Positions 1 through 7,922 of a stretch of DNA of 64,000 nt are shown here, one piece after another. The notes below the pieces were generated by a model, which searched no databases, was not told where the DNA came from, and saw nothing but the letters and a program-made list of their open reading frames with translations. Within the stretch, counting starts at the first letter, position 1; each line of letters begins with the position of its first letter. The position numbers and the translations under genes are program-made. Source of the DNA: CALACW01 sp963627915 (GTDB taxonomy: Bacteria > Bacillota > Clostridia > Oscillospirales > Acutalibacteraceae); assembly GCA_963627915.1 (NCBI GenBank), contig CAVGCY010000060.1, forward strand, positions 24,184 through 88,183, read 5' to 3'.

Positions 1-187
1 TGAAGCCGGTTTTTTCCTTGAGTATTATAACGGAAATATAAATGAGCGCGACGAAATTTCTGAAAAACGCCTTTTGAAACGACGGCAGATCTCCGGCCAA
101 TTTTACGAACAGGGACATTCCCGCAAAGCCGAACGCCGCTGTTATTATATATAAAATACCCTGCGTTTTACCGCTTATTCTTGCCAT
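1..187 (-). CDS. EamA/DMT-family transporter, N-terminal fragment
   Basis: About 62 N-terminal residues are visible; the gene runs off the left edge of the window. Two hydrophobic segments can be read (around residues 10-28 and 45-58), with the AAFGFAGMSLFVKL-type first helix and the RNFVAL segment typical of EamA drug/metabolite transporters. The start is chosen because AAAGGTG lies just upstream of the ATG. The substrate cannot be told from this piece; amino acid or S-adenosylmethionine-type exporters and importers belong to the family. It is transcribed away from the epimerase-like gene at 310. Confidence 0.65.
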   Translation of the reverse strand, partial: MARISGKTQGILYIITAAFGFAGMSLFVKLAGDLPSFQKAFFRNFVALIYISVIILKEKTGF

Positions 188-263
188 AAAAAAACACCTT
201 TAAAAAATATATTGTAAATATTATACATCATTATCCGCCGAATGAATGTACAAATATGCATTC

Positions 264-292
264 TTGAAATATTGAATTTTGTATATTATAAT
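264..292 (+). promoter_or_regulatory. sigma-A-type promoter
   Basis: TTGAAA at 264-269 and TATAAT at 287-292 with a 17-base spacer. It lies just upstream of the sugar-phosphate isomerase-like gene, so its 5' leader would be very short. Confidence 0.6.
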
Positions 293-309
293 ATTGTCGG
301 GTGGTTAAA

Positions 310-1173
310 ATGAAAATATCAACTGAAATTGCCTCCGCCGCAAAAATCGTCGGCGAGGAAAAAGCGATAGAATATATAGCGAAAGCAGGCTTTGACGCGT
401 GGGATTTTTCCATGTTCGACATGGCTTTGTACGACAGAAAAAAAAGATATCTCGTGCCGGCGGAGCATCCTCTTTCGTCGGACGGATATCTTAAATTCGC
501 AAGAAAATTAAAGCAAATCGGACTTGATAACGGCATTGAATGCAATCAGTCGCACGCGCCGTTTCCGACATACGTGAAAGAGAGCCGAATCTGGCTTTTC
601 CGCTCAATCGAATGCACGGCGGAGGCGGGCGGCAAAATATGCGTAATTCATCCCGACAATAACCGTTCGAGTGAGGAAAACGCTCGGATGTACTTCGAGC
701 TTCTCGATTTCGCAAAGCAGTACGGCGTTAAAATCGCGGCGGAAAATATGTGGAATTGGGCTGACGGCGCGAATCACGCATCGCCTGCCGCGTGTTCCGA
801 TCCCGAAAGCTTCAACGCGCATCTCGACGCGGTAAACGACGAGTATCTGACCGCGTGTCTTGACATCGGACATGCCGAAATGGCGGGACTTAATACGTCC
901 GCCGTCGAAATGATTCATGCTCTCGGCGGAAGGCTCGAAGCTTTGCACATTCACGATAACGACAGGGTGCATGATTCGCATCAGATTCCGTTTTCGATGA
1001 ATATAGATTTTGCGCCGATTGTAACCGCGCTCAGGGATATCGGTTATAAAGGATATTTTACGCTCGAAGCCGATACGTTTTTAAATGATTATAACGAGAA
1101 TAACGTTTTCGAGGGTGTAAAAAAGCTGGCGGAGTCGGCGCGAAGGCTTGCTTTGGAGTTTGATGAACAATAA
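310..1173 (+). CDS. sugar phosphate isomerase/epimerase (TIM barrel, AP endonuclease 2 family)
   Basis: A 287-residue protein of the xylose isomerase-like TIM-barrel family. Visible landmarks are CLDIGHAEMAG (about residue 190), ALHIHDNDRVHDSH (about residue 217) and FTLEAD near the C-terminus, which carry the His/Asp/Glu metal ligands of this fold. The ATG at 310 is preferred to the in-frame GTG at 301, because GGGTGG sits about 5 bases before the ATG. No neighbouring sugar genes define the substrate, so it could be a hydroxypyruvate isomerase-like or inosose/ketose epimerase-like enzyme. The stop codon lies inside a CAATAATTT palindrome shared with other genes of the window. Confidence 0.75.
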   Translation: MKISTEIASAAKIVGEEKAIEYIAKAGFDAWDFSMFDMALYDRKKRYLVPAEHPLSSDGYLKFARKLKQIGLDNGIECNQSHAPFPTYVKESRIWLFRSIECTAEAGGKICVIHPDNNRSSEENARMYFELLDFAKQYGVKIAAENMWNWADGANHASPAACSDPESFNAHLDAVNDEYLTACLDIGHAEMAGLNTSAVEMIHALGGRLEALHIHDNDRVHDSHQIPFSMNIDFAPIVTALRDIGYKGYFTLEADTFLNDYNENNVFEGVKKLAESARRLALEFDEQ

Positions 1174-1196
1174 TTTTATGCCTTTGAATTACTGTT
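1166..1196. repeat. stop-codon palindrome, copy 1
   Basis: Arms AACAATAATT (1166-1175) and AATTACTGTT (1187-1196), with one mismatch. The left arm contains the CAA-TAA end of the gene at 310 and the right arm enters the convergent antiporter gene. It may act as a bidirectional terminator. Confidence 0.5.
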
Positions 1197-2348
1197 TTTA
1201 TACGACAGCTTCAGCAGTATCGGCGTTATCAGAGCGCAGCATATAACGGTAAGGACGATTGCCGGCAGAATTTTCGAGTCTATGTATCCTGCGTCGATTC
1301 CCTTCTGCGCGACCATGAGCGCGACTTCGCCTCTTGCGACCATTCCGAATCCGACGGTAATCGAATCCCTGTTGGACATTCTGCAAATTTTCGCCGCAAC
1401 GCCGCATCCGATAATTTTCGTAACGATTGCAAGGACTATAAGCACGAGCGTAAACAGAAGAATCTCCCGCGAAAAGCCTTTAATGTCTGTTTTAAGTCCT
1501 ATATTCGCGAAGAAAATCGGACTGAATATAAGATATGAGGCGACCGTGACCTTTTTTGCAACATATTTTCTCATGCCCGTGAGGTTGCAGAGAATAACGC
1601 CGGCAAAGTACGCACCCGTAATATCCGCGACGCCGAAGAATTTTTCCGCGCAGTATGCCATTATGAAGCAGAATGCCATTGCCCAGACGGAAACGCGCCT
1701 TGTTTCCTCGTGATCCTTCCAGATTCGCTTGAAAACATGATAAATCAGAACTCCGACAACCAGTGCAAATACGAAGAAAAGAAGTATTTTAAGCACAACT
1801 ATTCCGGGCTTAACGCTTGAATCGCCCATGCCCGTTATAATACTTAATACGACAATGCCGATAATATCGTCGATTATTGCCGCCGACAAAAGCGTAGAAC
1901 CGGCTTTTGTTTTTAATTTCCCCATTTCGGTGAGTGTTTCGACCGTTATGCTGACGCTTGTCGCCGCAAACACAACGCCGATAAACGCCGCCTTCATAAG
2001 CGAATTAAATTCGACCTTGTCCTCAAAAAACAGAAAGTACGCGCCGCCGCAGCCGAGTATGGGGACGGCAACGCCGAGCGACGCGATAAGGCACGCCGCG
2101 GGGCCTGTTTTCTTAAGCTCGGAAATATCCGTGTCAAGACCTGCGATAAACATAAGCATGATAACGCCTATTTCGCTCGTTTTTATAAGGAAATCCGTTT
2201 CCTCCAAAATGCCGAATCCGCACGGACCGAGAATAACGCCCGCAATAAGCGCGCCGACAACCTGAGGAAGGTGTACCTTCGCGGTAATCAGTCCGAAAAG
2301 CTTCGTACATAATAAAATCAATGCAAGCGCAAGTAAATATTCGTACAT
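1176..2348 (-). CDS. CPA2-type cation:proton antiporter (KefB/NapA-like membrane domain)
   Basis: A 390-residue polytopic membrane protein with about 12 hydrophobic segments. The conserved AAIIDDIIG element, with the adjacent Asp pair near residues 160-161, is the ion-binding signature of the monovalent cation:proton antiporter-2 family; LPQVVGALIAGVILGP near the N-terminus is also typical. It has no C-terminal TrkA-N/RCK domain, so it is a bare transport domain. The start at 2348 is chosen over an upstream in-frame ATG because GGAGG precedes it with good spacing. It probably exchanges Na+ or K+ for H+. A 26-base palindrome separates it from the upstream CofE-like gene on the same strand. Confidence 0.8.
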   Translation of the reverse strand: MYEYLLALALILLCTKLFGLITAKVHLPQVVGALIAGVILGPCGFGILEETDFLIKTSEIGVIMLMFIAGLDTDISELKKTGPAACLIASLGVAVPILGCGGAYFLFFEDKVEFNSLMKAAFIGVVFAATSVSITVETLTEMGKLKTKAGSTLLSAAIIDDIIGIVVLSIITGMGDSSVKPGIVVLKILLFFVFALVVGVLIYHVFKRIWKDHEETRRVSVWAMAFCFIMAYCAEKFFGVADITGAYFAGVILCNLTGMRKYVAKKVTVASYLIFSPIFFANIGLKTDIKGFSREILLFTLVLIVLAIVTKIIGCGVAAKICRMSNRDSITVGFGMVARGEVALMVAQKGIDAGYIDSKILPAIVLTVICCALITPILLKLSYKNSNSKA

Positions 2349-2362
2349 AAAAATCCTCCGAG

Positions 2363-2388
2363 CAATAATTTGTCCCGGCAAATTATTG
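2363..2388. repeat. stop-codon palindrome, copy 2
   Basis: Perfect 10-base arms CAATAATTTG and CAAATTATTG around a 6-base loop. It lies between the stop of the CofE-like gene and the ribosome-binding site of the antiporter, so it could tune read-through or mRNA stability between the two. Confidence 0.7.
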
Positions 2389-2389
2389 T

Positions 2390-3124
2390 TTATTCTTTAC
2401 TGATAATATCGTCTGCGGCGTTTTCTTTCTTTCTGATAATGCATACGGGAGTTTGCTGCGAGCCCTGACCGAGCGGGTTATCGCGGAAAATCTCCTTGCA
2501 CATATCGATATTTATGGTATCGTCGCTTCTTCCGAGAATCTCTCTGCCGATGTCGTTCGCGTCCATGACGACGACCTTGCAGCCGGTGTGTTCCTCAAGC
2601 TTTTTCGCCGCCTCGTCGGGTTTGTACGGCGCAAGCTTTGCGTAATGATTGTACGGCGGAAGCGTGCAGTCGCACGGGCCGTCTATGGCTCTTGCCTTTT
2701 CTCCGACGATTTTATAGAAAACGCCTCTGACGCCGAACGGCTTTGTAACCGCGGAGCATGCCGCCGCAAATAAAATTTTCGGCGCGCCGACATCTCTTAA
2801 GGCAAGCTCCATTGTCCACGGACTGCCGAGGCCTATTCCGTAGGGCGATTTGTAAACAAATTTACACAGTAATTTAGCAAGGCGCGAGGGCTTGATATCG
2901 TCGATATCAAAGGCTCGTCCCTGGCTTATCGCGACTATTTTTTCGCTTATGAATATCATATCGCCGTCCTTGAGATACGGTTTTACGCATTCGTCCATTA
3001 TTTCGTTTAAATCGTCGCCTTTGTAAACGACCTTCGTCTTGACGGGGAATCTCAGAAAATCGCCGTAGGGCGTGTTTATTTCAATTTGTTTATTCGGGTT
3101 TGCTTTTAAAGCGGACATATCCAT
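2390..3124 (-). CDS. CofE-like (F420-0:L-glutamate ligase fold) protein
   Basis: A 244-residue protein resembling the coenzyme F420-0:L-glutamate ligase family. The KDGDMIFISEKIVAISQGR stretch near residues 52-70 corresponds to the conserved 'dGDvlvvssKivskaeGR' region, and a Pro/Cys-rich segment GPCDCTLPPYNHYAKLAP is present further on. No other F420 biosynthesis gene is visible and clostridia generally lack F420, so the true substrate is unknown; glutamyl ligation to another metabolite is possible. The ATG at 3124 follows AAAGGA at a longish 11-base distance. It is upstream of, and probably co-transcribed with, the cation antiporter. Confidence 0.65.
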   Translation of the reverse strand: MDMSALKANPNKQIEINTPYGDFLRFPVKTKVVYKGDDLNEIMDECVKPYLKDGDMIFISEKIVAISQGRAFDIDDIKPSRLAKLLCKFVYKSPYGIGLGSPWTMELALRDVGAPKILFAAACSAVTKPFGVRGVFYKIVGEKARAIDGPCDCTLPPYNHYAKLAPYKPDEAAKKLEEHTGCKVVVMDANDIGREILGRSDDTINIDMCKEIFRDNPLGQGSQQTPVCIIRKKENAADDIISKE

Positions 3125-3239
3125 AGCGTTGACATTCCTTTCATCGCAGTAATTTCACATTCAGTTTATTTTAGTACAATATTTTTATTAAGTCAATAAG
3201 ATTCGGCGCATTATCGGACAATTCGACGAACAAATATTA

Positions 3240-3268
3240 TTGAAAACGGTATTAATATATGTTAAACT
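3240..3268 (+). promoter_or_regulatory. putative promoter of the gene at 3309
   Basis: TTGAAA at 3240-3245 and TAAACT at 3263-3268, 17-base spacer. A TTGACA at 3269 further down has no good -10 partner. Confidence 0.4.
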
Positions 3269-3308
3269 TGACAGGTATTCTTAATTTCGGTATCAGGAGA
3301 TATGTTTA

Positions 3309-4022
3309 ATGAAAAAGCTTAATGAGATAGAACGTATTCCCGAATCCCAGCTGATTCTGTGGCGCGTTATACGGGTTCTTACGCTCATTTACGGTATTTA
3401 CGGCTTGTTTACAAATTCTGTAACGATGCTTTTGATGTCAATATTTACGATAGCTTTTACGCATCTGTGGGATTTCTTTCAGCTTTTCGGCGGCAAAAGC
3501 TTTATAACGAGAGTTCCGTACAGTTCGCAGACGGCTTTTAATATATTTATCTTTTACGGGTGCGTTATAGGTTATACGCTCAATTCAAAAACGAATTTTC
3601 CGTACAGCGACGTTATAACTCATACGCTTTCCGGAATTATCGCAACGTGGTTCGCGTATGACCTTGCCGTTGCCATGCAGGGCAGAAAACGTCATTTAAG
3701 TCCCGCTCTTGCGTCATTGTTCAGTCTGACGTTTTCCCTGTTTCTTGCCGTAGCGTGGGAGCTTTACGAATTTACGATGGACAGAGTGTACGGATATATG
3801 CTCCAGACATCGGACGTTATAAGCGAAATCGGAATCGTCGATACGATGGAGGATTTCATATGCTGCGCGATAGGCTCCGTGCTCGGAATGTTCTTTATTG
3901 CGTTTTACAGAAACGGAATAATCGGTCCGAACAGAAAGGAACGCAGAGCGAAGGTTAAGGCTCAGAGCAGGCTTGACAGGAAAGAAGAGCTTGAATACCT
4001 TGGAATAGAGGATAAACAATAA
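3309..4022 (+). CDS. integral membrane protein, DUF2238/YjdF-like
   Basis: A 237-residue protein with about six hydrophobic segments and a basic, charged C-terminal tail (RKERRAKVKAQ). The spaced motifs DVITHTLSG, AWELYEFTMDRVYG and DTMEDFICCAIG resemble the YjdF/DUF2238 membrane-protein family, in which His, Trp-Glu and Asp-Asp residues are conserved, but no biochemical role is established. AGGAG lies just upstream of the ATG. It stands alone, converging on the CmpB-like gene with a shared terminator. Its last codons, CAA TAA TTT, belong to the recurring stop-codon palindrome. Confidence 0.55.
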   Translation: MKKLNEIERIPESQLILWRVIRVLTLIYGIYGLFTNSVTMLLMSIFTIAFTHLWDFFQLFGGKSFITRVPYSSQTAFNIFIFYGCVIGYTLNSKTNFPYSDVITHTLSGIIATWFAYDLAVAMQGRKRHLSPALASLFSLTFSLFLAVAWELYEFTMDRVYGYMLQTSDVISEIGIVDTMEDFICCAIGSVLGMFFIAFYRNGIIGPNRKERRAKVKAQSRLDRKEELEYLGIEDKQ

Positions 4023-4049
4023 TTTATCGATGATGATAAAGTATTGCTT
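4015..4049. repeat. stop-codon palindrome, copy 3 (imperfect)
   Basis: AACAATAATTTATC (4015-4028) faces GATAAAGTATTGCTT (4035-4049), an imperfect inverted repeat that contains the stop codon of the preceding gene. Confidence 0.45.
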
Positions 4050-4068
4050 GCTTCTTGCTTTAATGTTA

Positions 4069-4110
4069 AAAAACCGATGCGGATCGTTTTCGGAGCGCAC
4101 CGGTTTTTTT
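4069..4110. terminator. bidirectional rho-independent terminator
   Basis: AAAACCG...GCG pairs with CGCACCGGTTTT, followed on the plus strand by a run of seven T. It lies between the convergent genes ending at 4022 and 4117. Confidence 0.7.
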
Positions 4111-4116
4111 ATTAAA

Positions 4117-5037
4117 TTAACTTTTATTATTCTTATCTGTCAGCTCTTTAATTTGCTTTTCGATATCGGACAGCGTTTTTTTCGCCCTTTCGGTCATATT
4201 TCCGAACGATTCGTATACTCGCTTTGCGTTTCTTTTTGTCTTACGGTGAGCCTTCGTGTCGTCGTCGCTGTGGTCAAAATAATGCTTAAGCTCCGAAAAA
4301 CGCGTATTTACGTCCGCAGTCCATGCGGAAAATTTCTGACTTGATTCGAACGCGGAATTTTGAAGCTCCTCGTATCTGTGTTCGATATTCGTTTTAACCG
4401 TGGCGGTAACTTCGTAAATCGAGTTTGAAAGATTTTCAAGCTTGCTCATGAATTTGCCTACGTCCGCGGCGGCTATCGCCGAAAAAACCGTATCCGCGAT
4501 GAATACTGCGAATATTACGCCGACGGTTATGTTTCTGACCGTCGCGTTGTCCGTCACGAAGCTGAAAACGAATTTTGTCATAAACGGGTGAACAACGTAA
4601 ATAAAGACAGAACACATAATTCCCCAGTAAATGGTATGACGCAGGCATATTCTGCCCTGAATATTCAAAAATTTATCGGAGTAGTCCCACCATCTTGCAT
4701 GAAACAGCTTTTCCATGAGAACGCTTGTTATAAATTCCACGGTATCGGCAAGAATCATTCCGAGCAGAACCACAAGCCATATTTTATCCGTAATGACTAC
4801 GGTTCTGTCATTCTCAAAAAAGTTCCAAATAAAAACAGGATTGCCCATCTTTGCAACAGGTTCGAGGCAGACGGCAAAAACCGTCGCGCCCGTACCGTAT
4901 ATGGGACACATGGGTCCCTTGAGAAATCCCCTGTTTGTGATTTTTCCGTGCGCTATTGAAACGTATGTCGATTCGATAAGCCATCCTATCGCGCTGTAAG
5001 CAAAAAAGTACAAAACATAGTTAAGTACCGTATTCAT
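4117..5037 (-). CDS. putative ABC-transporter type IV (CmpB-like) membrane protein
   Basis: A 306-residue protein. The N-terminal two thirds carry about five hydrophobic segments and the hallmark NRGFLKGPMCPIYGTGA (about residues 36-52) of the family annotated as putative ABC transporter type IV/CmpB. The C-terminal 100 residues are hydrophilic, charged and heptad-like, suggesting a cytoplasmic coiled coil. No ATPase partner is nearby and the family function is not known; a membrane scaffold or sensor role is as likely as transport. The start follows GAGGT at a moderate distance. Confidence 0.7.
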   Translation of the reverse strand: MNTVLNYVLYFFAYSAIGWLIESTYVSIAHGKITNRGFLKGPMCPIYGTGATVFAVCLEPVAKMGNPVFIWNFFENDRTVVITDKIWLVVLLGMILADTVEFITSVLMEKLFHARWWDYSDKFLNIQGRICLRHTIYWGIMCSVFIYVVHPFMTKFVFSFVTDNATVRNITVGVIFAVFIADTVFSAIAAADVGKFMSKLENLSNSIYEVTATVKTNIEHRYEELQNSAFESSQKFSAWTADVNTRFSELKHYFDHSDDDTKAHRKTKRNAKRVYESFGNMTERAKKTLSDIEKQIKELTDKNNKS

Positions 5038-5066
5038 AATATCGTACCTCTGTTTTATCTGCTTTT

Positions 5067-5597
5067 TTATTTTAAATTTTTTATATCGTTATGAAATTTA
5101 TCACGGTATCCCGAAAATTTCTTTATAAGTATCTCATTGGACGCGCAATACTTATCGATTATGCTTAATATAAATCCCTCCTTGTATTTCGGCGGAGTAG
5201 GAGTAAGAGGCCACATATGCCGCCTGATGATATTTTCTTCCTTCTCGTTTAAATTACACAGTTTTTCTGCGTTTTTCACCGCAAATCCGGGATGTCTGTA
5301 TCCGTGCAGCCGGTGCGAACCGTCGCCCGCGGTGTGCCAGTCGTAATAAACGAGGTCGTGAAGCAATCCCGCCCTTGCCGCCGCGCAGAAATCCGCGTGT
5401 TTTTCCTTACAGTACAGATACGCCATATATGCAACGCTCGTAACGTGCTGCAAACGGTTTATGTCGGCATGCTGAATATACTGCGCCTGTCCCTGTACCT
5501 CGTCGGAAAAATAAACGTCCCGTACGATATCGAAAAATTCCTTCTCGTTTTCTTCGTTAATCGTATATGAACGAACGTATGCGTCATAAAAATTCAT
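5067..5597 (-). CDS. HD-domain phosphohydrolase
   Basis: A 176-residue HD-superfamily protein. The metal-binding residues are visible in order: QHVTSVAYMAY (first His), LLHDL (His-Asp), RRHMWPL (His) and IIDKYC (Asp). The protein probably hydrolyses a phosphate ester or nucleotide; the substrate cannot be told. The start at 5597 (MNFYDAYVRS) is chosen because CGGAG lies upstream; a longer in-frame reading from 5630 has no ribosome site. About 150 bases upstream, rnpB is transcribed in the opposite direction. Confidence 0.75.
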   Translation of the reverse strand: MNFYDAYVRSYTINEENEKEFFDIVRDVYFSDEVQGQAQYIQHADINRLQHVTSVAYMAYLYCKEKHADFCAAARAGLLHDLVYYDWHTAGDGSHRLHGYRHPGFAVKNAEKLCNLNEKEENIIRRHMWPLTPTPPKYKEGFILSIIDKYCASNEILIKKFSGYRDKFHNDIKNLK

Positions 5598-5624
5598 GGC
5601 AAAAAGCGCTCCGGATTGAAGATT

Positions 5625-5655
5625 AAACAATAATATATACCGTAAATTATTGTTT
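5625..5655. repeat. CAATAAT palindrome, copy 4
   Basis: Perfect 10-base arms AAACAATAAT and ATTATTGTTT around an 11-base loop. Unlike the other copies it lies in the 5' region of the HD-domain gene, not at a stop codon. Confidence 0.6.
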
Positions 5656-5711
5656 GTTAATAGGATAACATAATATCATTTTATATGCAACAACAAAACA
5701 TTAAATAACAG

Positions 5712-5740
5712 TTGACAGAATATTAAAAATGATTTAAAAT
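5712..5740 (+). promoter_or_regulatory. rnpB promoter
   Basis: TTGACA at 5712-5717, 17-base spacer, TAAAAT at 5735-5740. This places the start of transcription at about 5748, matching the predicted 5' end of RNase P RNA. Confidence 0.8.
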
Positions 5741-5748
5741 TATTAGGT

Positions 5749-6076
5749 TGAGTGAGCCGGGCAGTCGCGTGCGATACGCATGAGGAAAGTCCGGGCATCG
5801 CAGAGCGGGATAACGGCTAACGGCCGCCGAGGGTGACCTTAGGGAAAGTGCAACAGAGATATACCGCCTGATTTTTTCAGGTAAGGGTGGAAAGGCGAGG
5901 TAAGAGCTCACCTCCGGAACGGAGACGTATCCGGGATGTAAACCCTATCCGATGCAACACCGGCAGGAGTTGTTTGCTCGACGTTAACTCCGACGGGTGG
6001 CATGACCGTTTCGGCAACGGAACGGCAAGACAGATGATTGCCTTAAAAGACAGAACCCGGCTTACAGGCTCTCTCA
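5749..6076 (+). ncRNA. rnpB: RNase P RNA, class A
   Basis: All conserved blocks of bacterial class A RNase P RNA are present in order: GAGGAAAGTCCGGGC near the 5' end, GGGAAAGTGCAACAGAGA, GGGTGGAAAGG, GGTAAGAGCTCACC, and ACAGAACCCGGCTTACAG near the 3' end. Helix P1 forms between GAGTGAGCC at the start and GGCTCTCTC at the end. It is the catalytic RNA that removes tRNA 5' leaders. A consensus promoter and a terminator flank it. The two ORFs in other frames across this region are spurious. Confidence 0.95.
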
Positions 6077-6087
6077 CATTTTTATAT

Positions 6088-6119
6088 TCGCCCCGTATAA
6101 TGGAACGGGGTGATTTTTT
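6088..6119 (+). terminator. rnpB terminator, overlapping the next ribosome-binding site
   Basis: CCCCGT and ACGGGG form the stem, followed by TGATTTTTT. The GGGGTGA of the right arm is also the only ribosome-binding site for the ORF starting at 6120. Confidence 0.75.
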
Positions 6120-6464
6120 ATGTTGAGAATTATCGTTTGTTCGTTCCTGACGGCGTTTTGCGTGCTCGGGATTTTGTCCGCGGGCTATCTTTCGGCTCTG
6201 CTGCTTTTAAGAAGAGGAGCGGAGAAAAGAACCGCGTATTTTGTAATACCTTTGACGGGAGAGCTTAATTCCGACGTGCGCGCCGTGATGTACGCCTATG
6301 AGAGGAGCAATCTCTTTGCGGAGAACAAATCTTATAAAATCATTGCCGCCGATATGGGTAAAAACAATTCGGAGATGTCGGAAATAAAAAGAATCTTCGC
6401 GCTCTGCGAATGTGTCGGGTTCGCAAAGCGCGAAGAGCTTTCTTCGTATATTGATGAAATTTAA
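6120..6464 (+). CDS. small membrane-anchored protein, unknown
   Basis: A 114-residue protein not recognised. Residues about 4-30 form one strong hydrophobic segment followed by LLRRGAEKR, suggesting an N-in or signal-anchor topology with a soluble domain of about 80 residues of mixed alpha/beta character (YFVIPLTGELNSDV, YKIIAADMGKN). Its ribosome-binding site is the right arm of the rnpB terminator hairpin, so its expression depends on rnpB read-through. It converges on the sialidase-like gene with a 6-base gap. Confidence 0.55.
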   Translation: MLRIIVCSFLTAFCVLGILSAGYLSALLLLRRGAEKRTAYFVIPLTGELNSDVRAVMYAYERSNLFAENKSYKIIAADMGKNNSEMSEIKRIFALCECVGFAKREELSSYIDEI

Positions 6465-6470
6465 AGGAGA

Positions 6471-7820
6471 TTATTTATTAAGTACTTTAGCTAATTCGTC
6501 TATATCGGCTAAATTGATTCTCTTTGAAGCGATATACGTTTTAAGAGTGAAATTCTTATTTATCTTTCCGGTGTCGAATCTGCCGTAGTTCGTCGTGACT
6601 ATTGTTCCGTCGTCAAGAACGACGTTTCCGCAGTAGCCGGTGTCGGCGTTAGCGGCATATTCCTTTTCCGTCTGCAGTTTAAGATACGTATGAGCAAGCT
6701 TCAGTCTGTACTGACCCTCGGTTCCGTTCTTTAAATCGTCATATGTTCCGACCCATGCGACCCAGCCTTCGCTCATCCATCCGTCCCTGTTTCCGAGCGG
6801 AGCGTTTTCTGCGGCGGTCTGTCCGCGTTCAATCGAGCGGAATGTTATGAACAATCTTCCGTCGGGGGTGTAATCGGCTTTGTGTCTTTCGCCGTTGAGC
6901 GCGGCGGGAGCCTCTACGGGATATGACCAGGTTTCGCCCTCGTCCTGTGAGAACGAAATGAGAGAGTTCATTTTCTTTGTATTGCTTCTCGTAATAAGGC
7001 AGAGCTCGTCGCCTTTGCCCATATCGGAGCGTATGACCTCAACCTCGCACATATTCGACTCTTCTTCTATATCTCTGTATTCGGAGAAATATTTTTCGGG
7101 CTTTGACCAGTGCATATTGCCCTCTTCGTCGAACGTGAGAATCGTTTTATAGTTATAGAAATCCGCGTCATGGAAAAGTCCCATCCATTTGTCGACGAAC
7201 TCGCCGTTTTCCTTTAACTGCGTAAGGCTCGACATTGCGACAATCGGAACGACTCCGCCTTCTTCATCCTTTGCGTAGAATCTTTCAAACTGAGTCCATG
7301 TTTCGCCCTCGTCGCACGAAACGGAGCAGTTGAATCCGCCTGTTGTGGACTCGTTGGGCCATTTGGGATTCGCGGAAATCATAATAATTTTATCGTCCGT
7401 TTTGCCGTCGGTGAAGGTAAGTCTGTAAACCGTGGGGGTTTCTTTTGAATCCTCCCAGGATGAAGGCGTATTTTCTATTTCGCTGTCCCAAGTAAGGCCG
7501 CCGTCCGTGCTTACCTTGTTGAGAACCGCGCCCTTGCCGTGTCCGGCGGGGTACATTGTGAGAATATTTCCGTTTTTAAGAAGAACGGAATCGGGGTGAG
7601 CCATATATGATTTTGAATCGTCAACCGTTGTAAGGTCGTAAAGGTAATCGAATTTTTCATCAAGTCCTTCGGGTTTTACGCTCAAATCGATTCGCTGAAT
7701 CGTATAATCCGAGCCTGTGAATTTCGATTTGTTTACATAACCGCTGTATCTGAAAAACGTAAAAAGCGGCGAGAGGGCGGCAAGCAGCGCGGCCACGATT
7801 TTTGTAAGGAAAGGCGTCAT
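6471..7820 (-). CDS. sialidase-like BNR/Asp-box protein
   Basis: A 449-residue protein with three Asp-box repeats (S-x-D-x-G-x-x-W): STDGGLTW, SCDEGETW and SQDEGETW, the signature of the six-bladed sialidase/BNR propeller. The N-terminus (about residues 5-25) is hydrophobic and acts as a signal peptide or membrane anchor. The Arg triad of true sialidases cannot be assigned by eye, so substrate and catalysis are uncertain; many surface glycosidase-like proteins share the fold. AAGGAG precedes the ATG by about 8 bases. It lies just downstream of a secreted metallophosphoesterase but is separated from it by a terminator. Confidence 0.7.
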   Translation of the reverse strand: MTPFLTKIVAALLAALSPLFTFFRYSGYVNKSKFTGSDYTIQRIDLSVKPEGLDEKFDYLYDLTTVDDSKSYMAHPDSVLLKNGNILTMYPAGHGKGAVLNKVSTDGGLTWDSEIENTPSSWEDSKETPTVYRLTFTDGKTDDKIIMISANPKWPNESTTGGFNCSVSCDEGETWTQFERFYAKDEEGGVVPIVAMSSLTQLKENGEFVDKWMGLFHDADFYNYKTILTFDEEGNMHWSKPEKYFSEYRDIEEESNMCEVEVIRSDMGKGDELCLITRSNTKKMNSLISFSQDEGETWSYPVEAPAALNGERHKADYTPDGRLFITFRSIERGQTAAENAPLGNRDGWMSEGWVAWVGTYDDLKNGTEGQYRLKLAHTYLKLQTEKEYAANADTGYCGNVVLDDGTIVTTNYGRFDTGKINKNFTLKTYIASKRINLADIDELAKVLNK

Positions 7821-7873
7821 TTTTTTTACTCCTTAATTATTATACGGGTTCAATTTCCGTTGTTTAAGAAACA

Positions 7874-7902
7874 GGGGCTGTAAAAACAAAATTTACAGCC
7901 CC
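7874..7902. terminator. rho-independent terminator of the metallophosphoesterase gene
   Basis: GGGGCTGTAAA pairs perfectly with TTTACAGCCCC over an 11-base stem between the two minus-strand genes. Confidence 0.7.
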
Positions 7903-7922
7903 GAATATTTCACTGTCTTAAA

